From Nitrososphaeria archaeon (GTDB taxonomy: Archaea > Thermoproteota > Nitrososphaeria > Conexivisphaerales > UBA164), in assembly GCA_029775955.1 (NCBI GenBank), contig JARVJW010000087.1:1-33747 (forward strand): a stretch of 33,747 nucleotides of DNA, in the 5' to 3' direction. This document shows, in pieces, positions 7,896 to 16,251 of the stretch. The notes below the pieces were generated by a model. The model made no database searches and had not been told where the DNA came from. It saw only the letters and a program-made list of their open reading frames with translations. The stretch's first letter is position 1; every line of letters begins with the position of its first letter. The position numbers and the translations under genes were made by a program.

Positions 7896-9755
7896 TCAGG
7901 ACACCTTTTCGCCGCTTACATCATAGGTTTTTTTATTATCTTCCGGTGATTGCTGCGCATTAGCCTGCTGACCTGCAGCCTGCTGGGAGCTTGACTGATA
8001 CATGTTGGAACCTATTTTTCCCATAAGTGATTTTATGCTTTCGATTTTTAACTTTATTGCCTCGGAATCATTTCCTTTGAGCGTTTCGCTTAACTCATTC
8101 TCAGCCTGTTCCAGGCTTTTAGCGTCAGGCTCGCTTATTTTGTCCTTCATGTCTGACCTCATTTTCCTTGAGGTGTACAAAAGCGTGTCAGCCTCATTTT
8201 TTAGCGTTGCTAGCTCTAGTTTTTTCTTGTCCTGCTCTGCATATTCCTCTGCCTCTTTAATCATTTTTTTCTTTTCATCTTCTGAAAGCCTCATTCTTGA
8301 TGTTATGGTTATTTTTGATTCCTTTCCACTTGCAGTGTCCTTGGCTGATACATGTAATATGCCGTTTGCATCAATGTCAAATGTCACTTCAATCTTTGGA
8401 ACACCACGCGGGGCAGGAGGTATACCGTCTAAGTTGAACATTCCTAATGATACATTATCTGCCGCCATAGCCCTTTCACCCTGGAGCACGTGTATCGTTA
8501 CCGTGGTCTGGAAGTCAGCTGCAGTAGTAAATATCTCAGACCTTTTTGTTGGAATTGTTGTATTCTTTTCAATCAACTTGGTAAATATTCCGCCAAGCGT
8601 CTCCACTCCTAATGATACTGGTGTTACATCAAGCAATACTATGTTTTTTATCTCACCTGCAAGGACTGCCCCCTGTATTGCTGCACCTATGGCCACAGCC
8701 TCCATGGGGTCTACACCCCTTTCTGCAGGTTTACCCATGGTGTCCTCCACGAACTTCCTCACCAGTGGCATTCTTGTCATCCCTCCTATCAGTATTACCT
8801 TATTTATGTTCTCAGGGGTGAGCTTTGCGTCTGAAAGCACTCTATCTATTGTTGGCTTTATTTTTTTTACAAGTGGCATTGCCAGCTCTTCCAGTTTGGC
8901 TCTGGTAAGGGTGTAATGCATATGCTTTGGCTGGCCGTTAACGGTCGCTATGAACGGAAGGTCGATGTCAGTAGTCAGCAAATTTGAAAGCTCTATCTTG
9001 GCCTTTTCCGCAGCCTCTCTTAACCTCATCATTGCCATTGTATCTGAATGTAGGTCTATGCCCGTATTTTTCCTAAATTCTTCCAGGAGGTAGTTCACCA
9101 GCGCCTTGTCTATATCCGAACCCCCTGTTTCATTATCACCACTGGTGGCCAATACCTGAAACACACCACCCCCAAATTCCATTATTGTTGCATCGTGAGT
9201 TCCACCGCCAAAACTGAATACGAGAATTTTCATTTCACTTTCCTGCTTGTCAATGCCGAAGGCCAGGCATGCCGCAGTTGGTTCATTGATTATCCTCATA
9301 ACTTCAAGCCCAGCTATTTCTGCGGCATCCTTCGTGGCCTGCCTCTGATTGTCATTAAAGTGAGCTGGAACGGTTATTACTGCCTTCTTAACAGGATATC
9401 CTAAATAGGTTTCTGCATCCTTTTTTATCTTTTGCAGAATAAATGACGAAATCTGCTGCGGGCTAAATTCTTTACCATAGATTTTGAATTTAAAATCTAG
9501 GCCCATTTTTCTCTTCGCTTCAAATATTGTCCCATCAGGATTAGTGACAGCCTGTCTCTTTGCGGATTCGCCTACAAGCAGCTGGTTGTCCTTCGTAAAT
9601 GCAACAACCGATGGAAACATCTTTCCAGCAATTGTAGGTCCCTCAGCGCTAGGTATTATTAAGGGCCTTCCCCCCTCCATTATGGCAGCAGCTGAATTAG
9701 TAGTGCCTAAATCTATGCCAATGATCTTTTCCTTTTGACCCTGCGAAGATGCCAT
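7896..9755 (-). CDS. dnaK: Hsp70 chaperone DnaK
   Basis: ATP-driven chaperone working with GrpE and DnaJ. The 619-residue protein has the phosphate-1 motif GIDLGTTNS (about 13-21), ITVPAHFNDNQRQATKDA, INEPTAACLAFG, the substrate domain (TTIPTKRSEIFTTAADFQT) and a Gln/Ala-rich C-terminal tail. Overall it reads very close to Thermoplasma DnaK. Oddity: the phosphate-2 motif is VFSFGGGTHD, with Ser181 where nearly all Hsp70s have Asp (VFDLGGGTFD; Asp194 in E. coli, Asp199 in Hsc70). That Asp is one of the acidic residues of the ATPase site, so slow hydrolysis is possible; THD keeps the next conserved Asp. Two bases separate it from grpE and six from dnaJ. No CIRCE element was seen. Confidence 0.97.
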   Translation of the reverse strand: MASSQGQKEKIIGIDLGTTNSAAAIMEGGRPLIIPSAEGPTIAGKMFPSVVAFTKDNQLLVGESAKRQAVTNPDGTIFEAKRKMGLDFKFKIYGKEFSPQQISSFILQKIKKDAETYLGYPVKKAVITVPAHFNDNQRQATKDAAEIAGLEVMRIINEPTAACLAFGIDKQESEMKILVFSFGGGTHDATIMEFGGGVFQVLATSGDNETGGSDIDKALVNYLLEEFRKNTGIDLHSDTMAMMRLREAAEKAKIELSNLLTTDIDLPFIATVNGQPKHMHYTLTRAKLEELAMPLVKKIKPTIDRVLSDAKLTPENINKVILIGGMTRMPLVRKFVEDTMGKPAERGVDPMEAVAIGAAIQGAVLAGEIKNIVLLDVTPVSLGVETLGGIFTKLIEKNTTIPTKRSEIFTTAADFQTTVTIHVLQGERAMAADNVSLGMFNLDGIPPAPRGVPKIEVTFDIDANGILHVSAKDTASGKESKITITSRMRLSEDEKKKMIKEAEEYAEQDKKKLELATLKNEADTLLYTSRKMRSDMKDKISEPDAKSLEQAENELSETLKGNDSEAIKLKIESIKSLMGKIGSNMYQSSSQQAAGQQANAQQSPEDNKKTYDVSGEKVS

Positions 9756-9757
9756 TT

Positions 9758-10276
9758 TTAATCACCCTTTATTACTCCCACTTTAACCACAGCTGCCCTT
9801 ATCAGCTTTCTTTTTACCATATAACCTTTTCTTAAAACTTCCACTACAGATCCTTCGAGCTTTGGATCGTCAACGTGTACCGTTGATATAGCTGCGTGAA
9901 ATGAGGGATCAAATCTCTTCCCTTCAGGGTTAATGGAGGTTACCCCCAGATTTTCCAGCTTTTTATAAAATTTAGATATAATTATACCTAGGCCGTCAAC
10001 GAATTCACCGTTATTGACTTTATCCTTTGCCCTTTGATAAGTAATCTCTAGCTCATCAAGAATTTCTAGCATTTCTGATATAACTTCAATTTCTTTTTTT
10101 TCAACAAGCTCCTCTGTGTTCCTCTTGCTCCTGTTTGTAAAATTCTCAAAATCTGCCTGCAGGTACAACAGCTTTGAACTTAAATCGTTCTTTTCCATTA
10201 TAGCCCTCTTTAAGGCATCCCTCAGTTGATTTATTACTTCATTACATCTTTTTGCGTCTTTGATCATGAGCTGCAT
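9758..10276 (-). CDS. grpE: Nucleotide exchange factor GrpE
   Basis: Releases ADP from DnaK so that substrate can be let go. The 172-residue protein has the expected long N-terminal coiled coil (QLRDALKRAIMEKNDLSSK, LQADFENFTNRSKRNTEEL), the helical dimer segment (ISEMLEILDELE), and the C-terminal beta domain ending EGSVVEVLRKGYMVKRKLIRAAVVKV, with GY and KLIRAAVVKV close to the family signature. First gene of the grpE-dnaK-dnaJ operon; its stop is 2 bases from the dnaK start. Start at ATG 10276 fits a TATA-like box about 22 bases upstream; Met4 (9 bases later) is an alternative. Confidence 0.95.
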   Translation of the reverse strand: MQLMIKDAKRCNEVINQLRDALKRAIMEKNDLSSKLLYLQADFENFTNRSKRNTEELVEKKEIEVISEMLEILDELEITYQRAKDKVNNGEFVDGLGIIISKFYKKLENLGVTSINPEGKRFDPSFHAAISTVHVDDPKLEGSVVEVLRKGYMVKRKLIRAAVVKVGVIKGD

Positions 10277-10292
10277 AAACAGCTTAATCCTG

Positions 10293-10304
10293 AAAATTTA
10301 AACG
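10293..10304 (-). promoter_or_regulatory. grpE-dnaK-dnaJ promoter TATA-like box
   Basis: Minus-strand CGTTTAAATTTT about 17-28 bases upstream of the grpE ATG. Leaderless arrangement inferred. No inverted repeat of the bacterial CIRCE type is next to it. Confidence 0.5.
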
Positions 10305-10310
10305 TAACGC

Positions 10311-10802
10311 AATTTTGACACTCTCTCAGCTAGAGATCATTGCTGACATAGTTCCACTTCAGGGTCTGCCAACAGCTACCAACATAGGTCTGAGAGAAGC
10401 CTGTTAACGACTTTAATTATGCTGACAGCTTGGTATTGACCTGCTTACAAACTATCAATCTACAGTTGTGCTTTCTGTACAGCATGTCTTCTAGGCATTT
10501 AGCTTATGCAGCCATTCTTCTCCCAATTTGTAAATCCTTTTTGTAATCAAGCCCAGAATTTAGAGGTTTCAGGTTCCCCTTTCTCCATGATTTGCTACTT
10601 TGCTATTACATTGAGGTCCCCGATTATTAGTCCTGCATTTTTTGCGAAAGCAGCACATTATAGCATTTCATAGTTAGTTGTTAGACGCTTCCGCTAGTTG
10701 TTGGAACTGCATTTCGTACTAAGTATCGATGAGCATTATCGATGTCCTCTCCAAGCCTCAAAGCATCGCCTAAAGGATCGAGGCTCGCGCTCAGCTTTTA
10801 GG
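10311..10802. other. Gene-free stretch, probable unidentified decayed sequence
   Basis: No reading frame of useful length on either strand. On the minus strand, broken frames around 10540-10660 give fragments such as GLIIGDLN and ITKRIYKLGEEWLHKLNA, which faintly recall the middle of a TnpB protein, but stop codons interrupt them and I would not assign them. It follows the 3' end of the UPF0201 gene and precedes the grpE promoter. Confidence 0.3.
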
Positions 10803-11183
10803 TCACTTGATATGACGCATCATGTATTTAAGAGCTTCATCGTTTAGCACAAGATATATTGGTCCCAGCGGTGACTCCTGGGGGTCATCACACATGATTA
10901 TCCGGCCAGCATGAGCGGCCTGCCTGTTAAACATGAGCTTATGAACGCTCCCCGTGTCCGCATTTACAAGTTTCAAAAACATTGGAATCATGTTCTTGTC
11001 CTTTGCTGATTTTACTATACGACTCAGAGTGAGCTCACTGACTTTGACAGTTACCATGTCGCCCTTAAGGCTAACCTCTGGCGCGTCACCAGGGTCAACT
11101 ATATTTAGGATGGATTGTTTGACCTTCTGCGGGTCCTCTGAGGGATGTATCGTCGCACTTAAAATTGCTTCCACAACTAACAT
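10803..11183 (-). CDS. UPF0201 / DUF54 family protein
   Basis: Conserved archaeal protein of unproven function; the fold of the family resembles RNA-binding domains, and related proteins have been discussed with the archaeal exosome. At 126 residues it shows the family's hallmarks: an N-terminal ATIHPSEDPQKVKQSILNI segment and the C-terminal block FNRQAAHAGRI followed by ESPLGPIYLVLND. The family is usually about 130-150 residues, so this is full length. ATG start at 11183 lies 41 bases from the divergent aconitase start, with an AT-rich promoter region between. Family membership is well supported; the function is not known. Confidence 0.85.
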   Translation of the reverse strand: MLVVEAILSATIHPSEDPQKVKQSILNIVDPGDAPEVSLKGDMVTVKVSELTLSRIVKSAKDKNMIPMFLKLVNADTGSVHKLMFNRQAAHAGRIIMCDDPQESPLGPIYLVLNDEALKYMMRHIK

Positions 11184-11224
11184 TTAAAGTTAATATTTTT
11201 AAGCGCTTTGTTTAAAGGTATACC
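11184..11224. promoter_or_regulatory. Compact bidirectional promoter, UPF0201 gene / acnA
   Basis: Only 41 bases separate two divergent ATG codons. TTTTTAAG (about 11196-11203) is placed 22-29 bases before the acnA start, and its complement CTTAAAAA is about 13-20 bases from the UPF0201 start, with TTAAC/TTTAAA sequence nearby. Both transcripts would be leaderless or nearly so, and the two pre-initiation complexes would overlap. Confidence 0.5.
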
Positions 11225-13837
11225 ATGGATAAAGGACAATTTCTGAGGGAATTTCAGGTACCTGGAGGCGCAAGGGTAAAGTACTATTCAATAATTGAGC
11301 TGGAAAAAATGGGGTACGGCAAGGTTTCCCGCCTACCATATTCTTTAAAGGTTGTACTTGAATCAATGCTCAGAAATTTTGATGGCAAGGCCATAACATG
11401 GGACGATGTAGTATCGCTTGCAAACTGGAACCCTAGAAACCCTGAGGACAGGGACATACCGCTTGTTGTGTCCAGAATTTTGATGCAGGACTTCACTGGG
11501 GTGCCTGCACTTGTGGATCTTGCTGCAATGAGAGATTACATTAAATCAAGGTCGGCAGACCCAGGGATCATAAGGCCTAGCGTGCCCGTTGACCTCATCA
11601 TTGACCATTCAGTTCAAGTGGACCAATACAATTCTACTGAATCGTTCGAGACTAACCTGGACTATGAAATAAAAAGAAACAGTGAAAGGTACACTTTCCT
11701 GAAATGGGCTGGGCAGGCATTTCAGGGATTAAGGATCTTTCCACCCTCAGCTGGCATATGTCACCAGATAAACCTGGAATACCTGGCCAAGCTTGTGATG
11801 GTTTCGCCTGATGGCTTGGCTTACTTTGATTCGCTAGTTGGGACGGATTCTCACACTACAATGATCAACGGAATTGGTGTAGTAGGCTTTGGCGTAGGAG
11901 GAATAGAAGCAGAGGCTGCAATGCTCGGACAACCTATCTCATTTATCATGCCACAGGTTGTTGGAGTTAAATTGATTGGCAAACTCAACGACGGCGTAAC
12001 AGCAACTGACTTGGCGCTTACGTTGACCAGGTTGCTGCGTGAAAAGGGTGTTGTTGGAAAATTTGTTGAGTTCTTTGGTAAAGGGGTGGAAAGCCTTAGC
12101 GTTCCTGATAGGGCTACGGTTTCAAATATGTGCCCCGAATACGGTGCCACTGTTGCGCTCTTCCCGGTTGACAAAATGACTGTTAAGTACCTGAAGCTAA
12201 CGGCCAGAAGTCAGGAGCAGATACAGCTTATAGAGCAGTACTACCGAGAACAGGGCATATATGAAGCTGCTGAATACAGTGAAGTTATAGAGCTGGACCT
12301 TGGAAGCGTCAAACCAAGCCTATCTGGCCCCAGCCAGCCAAAGCAGCAGATGGAACTGAAAGGCGCGCCTGAAAGCTTCGTAAAACAGGTGCTGCAAAGC
12401 CAGCAACCTAGATCATTAAAAGGCATGAAAGATGGTGATATAGTTATAGCTTCAATAACTAGCTGCACAAATACAAGCAACCCTTCGGTCCTCATCATGG
12501 CAGGGCTTGTGGCTAAAAAGGCTGTGGAAATGGGGTTGCATGTTGACACCAGCAAGGTAAAGACTAGCCTTGCCCCAGGGTCCAGGGTTGTCACAGAGTA
12601 CCTAAAAAGGACTGGACTCCTGAGATACCTTGAAGAACTTGGTTTTTATGTCGTTGCATATGGGTGCACCACCTGTATAGGCAACAGTGGACCGCTTGCA
12701 GATGACCTGAGCAGGCTTGTAAACGAGGGCAATATGGCTGTTGTAAGTGTCCTTTCCGGCAATAGGAACTTTGAGGGTAGAATACACAACGATGTAAGGG
12801 CAAATTACCTGATGTCACCACCCCTGGTCGTGGCCTATGCCATTGCAGGAACCATCTTGAAGGACATCACAAAAGAACCGATTGGCATCTCAGATAATGG
12901 GAAAGAGGTTTATCTGCAGGATATATGGCCCTCGACAAATGAGGTAAATGAAATAGTAAAAAATTCCCTTGATGAAGATCTTTTCAGACAAGTGTACAAC
13001 CAAGGCATTTTTAGCATAAATCCGTTGTGGAACAGGTTGGAGACACCCTCAGGCATGACTTACAGCTGGGACGAAAAGAGTACTTACATAAGGAAGCCAC
13101 CATTTTTTGAAGGTATTACAAAAGGACAAAATATAGAGAAAATATCAAACGCTGCAATTCTGGCAATTTTTGGAGATTCAATATCCACTGACCACATATC
13201 ACCAGCTGGAGCAATAATGCCTGAAAGCCCAGCCGGCAGATACCTTAAATCTCTGGGCGTTCCCATAACTGAATTCAACACATATGGTGCTAGAAGGGGT
13301 AATCATGAAGTGATGATGCGTGGCACTTTTGCAAACAGGCACATAAGGAACCTCCTCCTTGAAAATACAGAAGGCGGGCTTACGCTTCATTTTCCTGATA
13401 AACAGCTAATGAGCATATATGATGCTGCAATGAAGTACAGGGATGAAGGCCGCCCGCTTGTGATTATAGCTGGCAAGGAATACGGGTCAGGTAGTTCCAG
13501 AGACTGGGCAGCCAAGGGACCTGCGCTTCTTGGTGTAAGGGCAGTTATGGCTGAAAGCTTTGAAAGAATACACAGGTCTAACCTTATCGGCATGGGCATA
13601 ATTCCACTGCAGTTCAAGTCAAACTATAAGAGCTTGGACATCGATGCATCTAAGCCACTCTCAATAACTATAGAAAAGAGGCCCAGAGGGAGGGCTGTCA
13701 TGATGTACTGCAAAAAGGATGGCCAAGATGGAAAAGCCGAATTGATTTCAAGAATAGATTCCGAGCTTGAAATGAATTATGTAACAGCGGGTGGTATATT
13801 GAACTTTGTAGTGTCCAGAATCGCCGGGTCCTTATAA
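11225..13837 (+). CDS. acnA: Aconitate hydratase (AcnA/IRP1 type)
   Basis: Interconverts citrate and isocitrate in the TCA cycle. The 870-residue protein has the order of AcnA/IRP1-type aconitases: [4Fe-4S] ligands Cys414 in SITSCTNTSNPS and Cys481/Cys484 in CTTCIGNSG, DHSVQVD and GTDSHTTMINGIGVVGFGVGG upstream, and the C-terminal swivel domain with GDSISTDHISPAGAI, YGARRGNHEVMMRGTFAN and AGKEYGSGSSRDWAAKGP. The start at ATG 11225 has a TATA-like box at the leaderless distance. The next gene, isocitrate dehydrogenase, starts 2 bases after its stop, so the two consecutive TCA steps are coexpressed. Nothing unusual except length slightly below the bacterial AcnA average. Confidence 0.97.
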   Translation: MDKGQFLREFQVPGGARVKYYSIIELEKMGYGKVSRLPYSLKVVLESMLRNFDGKAITWDDVVSLANWNPRNPEDRDIPLVVSRILMQDFTGVPALVDLAAMRDYIKSRSADPGIIRPSVPVDLIIDHSVQVDQYNSTESFETNLDYEIKRNSERYTFLKWAGQAFQGLRIFPPSAGICHQINLEYLAKLVMVSPDGLAYFDSLVGTDSHTTMINGIGVVGFGVGGIEAEAAMLGQPISFIMPQVVGVKLIGKLNDGVTATDLALTLTRLLREKGVVGKFVEFFGKGVESLSVPDRATVSNMCPEYGATVALFPVDKMTVKYLKLTARSQEQIQLIEQYYREQGIYEAAEYSEVIELDLGSVKPSLSGPSQPKQQMELKGAPESFVKQVLQSQQPRSLKGMKDGDIVIASITSCTNTSNPSVLIMAGLVAKKAVEMGLHVDTSKVKTSLAPGSRVVTEYLKRTGLLRYLEELGFYVVAYGCTTCIGNSGPLADDLSRLVNEGNMAVVSVLSGNRNFEGRIHNDVRANYLMSPPLVVAYAIAGTILKDITKEPIGISDNGKEVYLQDIWPSTNEVNEIVKNSLDEDLFRQVYNQGIFSINPLWNRLETPSGMTYSWDEKSTYIRKPPFFEGITKGQNIEKISNAAILAIFGDSISTDHISPAGAIMPESPAGRYLKSLGVPITEFNTYGARRGNHEVMMRGTFANRHIRNLLLENTEGGLTLHFPDKQLMSIYDAAMKYRDEGRPLVIIAGKEYGSGSSRDWAAKGPALLGVRAVMAESFERIHRSNLIGMGIIPLQFKSNYKSLDIDASKPLSITIEKRPRGRAVMMYCKKDGQDGKAELISRIDSELEMNYVTAGGILNFVVSRIAGSL

Positions 13838-13839
13838 AA

Positions 13840-14868
13840 TTGTGGAAAGTAGCTGTAATTGAGGGAGATGGGATAGGCCCTGAGGTGATTTCCGCTACAG
13901 TTAATGTTATAAATGCTATAAATGATATTTACAAGCTTCCGATTGAACTTGAGTTTTTGGAAGCCGGGCTTGGTGCCTATAAAAAGTATGGCACAAATCT
14001 GCCAAAGCAATCTATGGATAAGCTATTTGATTCAGATTGTGCCCTGAAGGGGCCAACCACATCCCTAGAGGGGTTTGGAACTGAGCTTGGAGTGCCTGTA
14101 AAGATAAGAAAGATGTTTAACCTGTATGCAAACATAAGGCCCTTTAAACCCCTCCCAAGGTCAAGCAGCTTGGCTAAGCTTGATGTGCTTATAGTGCGGG
14201 AAAACACCGAAGGCTCATATTCTGGGCTTGAGTACAGGGTTTCAGACCAGGTTGCGTTTGGCATTAGAATAACCACCAGAAGCGCGGCTGAAAAAATTTT
14301 CAAGGTAGCATTCAGCATGGCAGAAAAACGCAAAAAAAAGGTAACATTAGCCCATAAGGCCAATGTATTAAAGGCAACTGACGGGCTTTATAAGGAAGTT
14401 TTCCTGAATGAAGCCAGAAGGCACCCCGAAGTTCTAGCAGAAGATGCTCATGTAGACGCCCTTGCCCATTGGCTCATTTTAAAGCCAGAATTTTACGACG
14501 TAATAGTTACTGAAAACCTGTATGGGGATATAATTTCTGATGAGGCAGCTGCACTCGTTGGGGGGCTTGGGCTTGCAGCTTCCGCAAACCTTGGCGACAA
14601 ATATGCCATGTTTGAACCGGTTCATGGCTCTGCACCTGACATTGCAGGCAAAGGAATATCAAATCCTGTGGCTGCCATGCTGTCATTTAAAATGATGCTG
14701 GAGTGGATGGGTTACCCTGAAGTTGCGTGGGCCCTGGAATCTGCCATAAATCAAACGCTTACGGAAGGCGAAAAATTGACGCCTGACATGGGTGGCTCAG
14801 GAAAAACTGAAGATATTGAAAAAAAGGTAATCAGTAACTTGCAGAAAAACCTTCATAACATTGGTTAG
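13840..14868 (+). CDS. icd: Isocitrate dehydrogenase, probably NAD-dependent
   Basis: Oxidative decarboxylation of isocitrate to 2-oxoglutarate. The 342-residue protein belongs to the isocitrate/isopropylmalate dehydrogenase family: GDGIGPEV at the N-terminus, substrate loop VRENTEGSYSGLEY, VTENLYGDIISDEAA, and cofactor region EPVHGSAPDIAGKGISNP. Glu-Asn-Thr-Glu in the substrate loop and its position in an aconitase operon favour isocitrate over isopropylmalate. The Asp-Ile after HGSAP stands where NADP enzymes have Lys-Tyr, which is the known signature for NAD preference; this is inference. The start is TTG two bases after the acnA stop; no better in-frame start precedes the GDGIGPE motif. 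Homoisocitrate dehydrogenase cannot be excluded by sequence alone. Confidence 0.9.
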   Translation: MWKVAVIEGDGIGPEVISATVNVINAINDIYKLPIELEFLEAGLGAYKKYGTNLPKQSMDKLFDSDCALKGPTTSLEGFGTELGVPVKIRKMFNLYANIRPFKPLPRSSSLAKLDVLIVRENTEGSYSGLEYRVSDQVAFGIRITTRSAAEKIFKVAFSMAEKRKKKVTLAHKANVLKATDGLYKEVFLNEARRHPEVLAEDAHVDALAHWLILKPEFYDVIVTENLYGDIISDEAAALVGGLGLAASANLGDKYAMFEPVHGSAPDIAGKGISNPVAAMLSFKMMLEWMGYPEVAWALESAINQTLTEGEKLTPDMGGSGKTEDIEKKVISNLQKNLHNIG

Positions 14869-14874
14869 TATTGA

Positions 14875-14893
14875 CGTAGGCTACAGTTTCAAT
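14875..14893 (+). repeat. 19-bp exact direct repeat, copy 1
   Basis: CGTAGGCTACAGTTTCAAT occurs here and at 33513-33531, both on the plus strand, 18.6 kb apart and each beside broken TnpB-type elements. In the same frame both copies read VGYSFN; at 33.5 kb this falls in the final segment of a tnpB wreck, so the copy here may be a scrap of the same tnpB family. Confidence 0.6.
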
Positions 14894-14936
14894 GTAGATA
14901 AATTTAAATATTGGTAAATATAGAAGTATATCTAAA

Positions 14937-15174
14937 GTGATAATCGCTTATGAAGACAGGCTTGCAAGGTTTGGTATTGAAACTTTAAAGAAAACGTTCA
15001 CAACTTTCGGAACAGAAGTAGTGAACCATGAAGACTCAAGGAGAACTTGTTGAAGACTTAATTACGACAGTTTCTCACTTTGCTGGAAGGCTCTATGGAA
15101 TGAGAAGCCATAGGTATGGGGAGGTTATTGATGGTGTCAAGAAGCTTGTTGGTCAAAGCATCAATGCCACATGA
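14937..15174 (+). pseudogene. IS607-type serine recombinase (TnpA), 3' fragment
   Basis: Starting at the GTG at 14937 the frame reads VIIAYEDRLARFGIETLKK and TFTTFGTEVV, then shifts and continues GELVEDLITTVSHFAGRLYGMRSHRYGEV to a TGA at 15172-15174. This is the C-terminal half of the resolvase-like TnpA of IS607 elements (YEDRLARFG, VVNHEDS, FAGRLYGMR). The N-terminal catalytic serine region is missing, and one frameshift with lost codons lies near 15040. The tnpB reading frame begins at 15164, overlapping this gene by 11 bases, the usual arrangement in IS607. Confidence 0.75.
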
Positions 15175-16158
15175 CCTTGAGGTAAATGGGCTTATAGAGG
15201 ATTACATGCACAAACTCTATCCTGGATGAGTTATGGAAGAGGAAGGATAAGGCTTTTGGAAAAAGGCTTAGTACCTTGAAGGATGGCCCTATTCCAAGCA
15301 TTACGTGGACTCAGCAATAAAACAGGCTTATTCCGTGCTTAAATCGTGGAGGAAAGGATACATTCGTGGGCGAGCAGGAAGAAATAGGCCTGAACTGAAG
15401 ATCCGTTAGAGTCAATGAAACGCTTTACAGTTACAGGAATAGGATTCAGTGAAACCTTACGAAGAGAGTATAGATTTGAGGAGGGCGTGGTGTTGGGATA
15501 AATGGCTTAGGCGAACTCATACAGCCTAACCGTTAGAAAAAAAACAGGACTAAAGGTTGAAAAACCGATATCATGGGACACAAACCTCCTAGATGGCTAT
15601 GATGGCGAAAGGCATCATTCAATAAATTTGAAGGAAATTTACACTATACACAGAACATATGAGCTGAAGAGAAGAATTATCCAGAGGCTTCCAGAACTAA
15701 AAAGAGGTTCCTTAATACAGTTCAAGGAAGAACAGGGTCAATAGCATTTTGCATAAACTTGCAAAACAATTATCAGATGGGACAAACGTGTTCGAGGATT
15801 TAAGAAACTTCAAGGGAAAAATAGCTAGGACAAAAAGCAGAATAGCAAACACGATTATATAAAGCTCTGTAGAATATAAGTCAGCATTGAATGGGTATGA
15901 GACTGGCTTATGGTACATCAAAAACCTGCTCCAGATGCGGGTATTATAATAAAGGGGGGCAAGCACATTCAAATTGCGGGCTTATAATCGATAGGCAGGA
16001 AAATGCATCAATAAACATAGGAACAAATTCCTTTGTGGGGAGTTATGGGTTCCCCCCGAAAGGAGCCAAGCTCGATGAGTTCTCCGATGAACCCAGAGGA
16101 TGATAAGAGCGATGAGGCTCAGGGACTGAGTATGGATTCCATGTATATCCATACTTAA
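15164..16158 (+). pseudogene. tnpB of IS607-type element, multiply frameshifted
   Basis: Pieces in several frames line up as one TnpB (RNA-guided nuclease ancestor of Cas12): MPHDLEVNGLIEDYMHKL at the start, HYVDSAIKQAYSVLKSWRKG (15300-15360), TGLKVEKPISWDTNLL and HHSINLKEIYTIHRTYELKR (15550-15680), then TSKTCSRCGYYNKGG, SNCGLIIDRQENASINIGT (15905-16025) and, after a last frameshift, NPEDDKSDEAQGLSMDSMY to the TAA at 16156-16158. The zinc-ribbon region has lost its spacing and several stops interrupt the body, so no active protein is made. The terminal coding bases form a hairpin. Confidence 0.8.
16130..16154 (+). repeat. Hairpin at the 3' end of the tnpB remnant
   Basis: GTATGGAT (16130-16137) pairs perfectly with ATCCATAC (16147-16154) across a 9-base loop, overlapping the last codons of the tnpB pseudogene. 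Structured right ends overlapping tnpB are where the guide (omega) RNA of such elements arises, so this may be its relic; it could also act as a terminator. Confidence 0.55.
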
Positions 16159-16251
16159 TTCAGAATCCATCATTGAATATATTTTTGTAGTTTCTTGAAA
16201 TTATTGATGTTTTGTTTCATGTTCTATCTATCTGCCCTCAATTGTTGAAGG

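Noticed and set aside
8002..8916. 304-residue open frame on the plus strand opposite dnaK
   Set aside because: It is the antisense shadow of a strongly conserved dnaK; its sequence is Ser/Phe-rich with no family resemblance and no promoter of its own.
10277..10330. Bacterial-type CIRCE/HrcA control of the grpE operon
   Set aside because: No inverted repeat of that type upstream of grpE; a plain TATA-like box is present instead.
10540..10660. tnpB remnant on the minus strand (GLIIGDLN)
   Set aside because: Only a few residues match and stops surround them; below the level at which I would annotate it.
13840..14868. 3-Isopropylmalate dehydrogenase for the gene after acnA
   Set aside because: The substrate loop is RENTEG rather than the REL/TGG type, and the preceding gene is a single-chain TCA aconitase, not a LeuC/LeuD pair.
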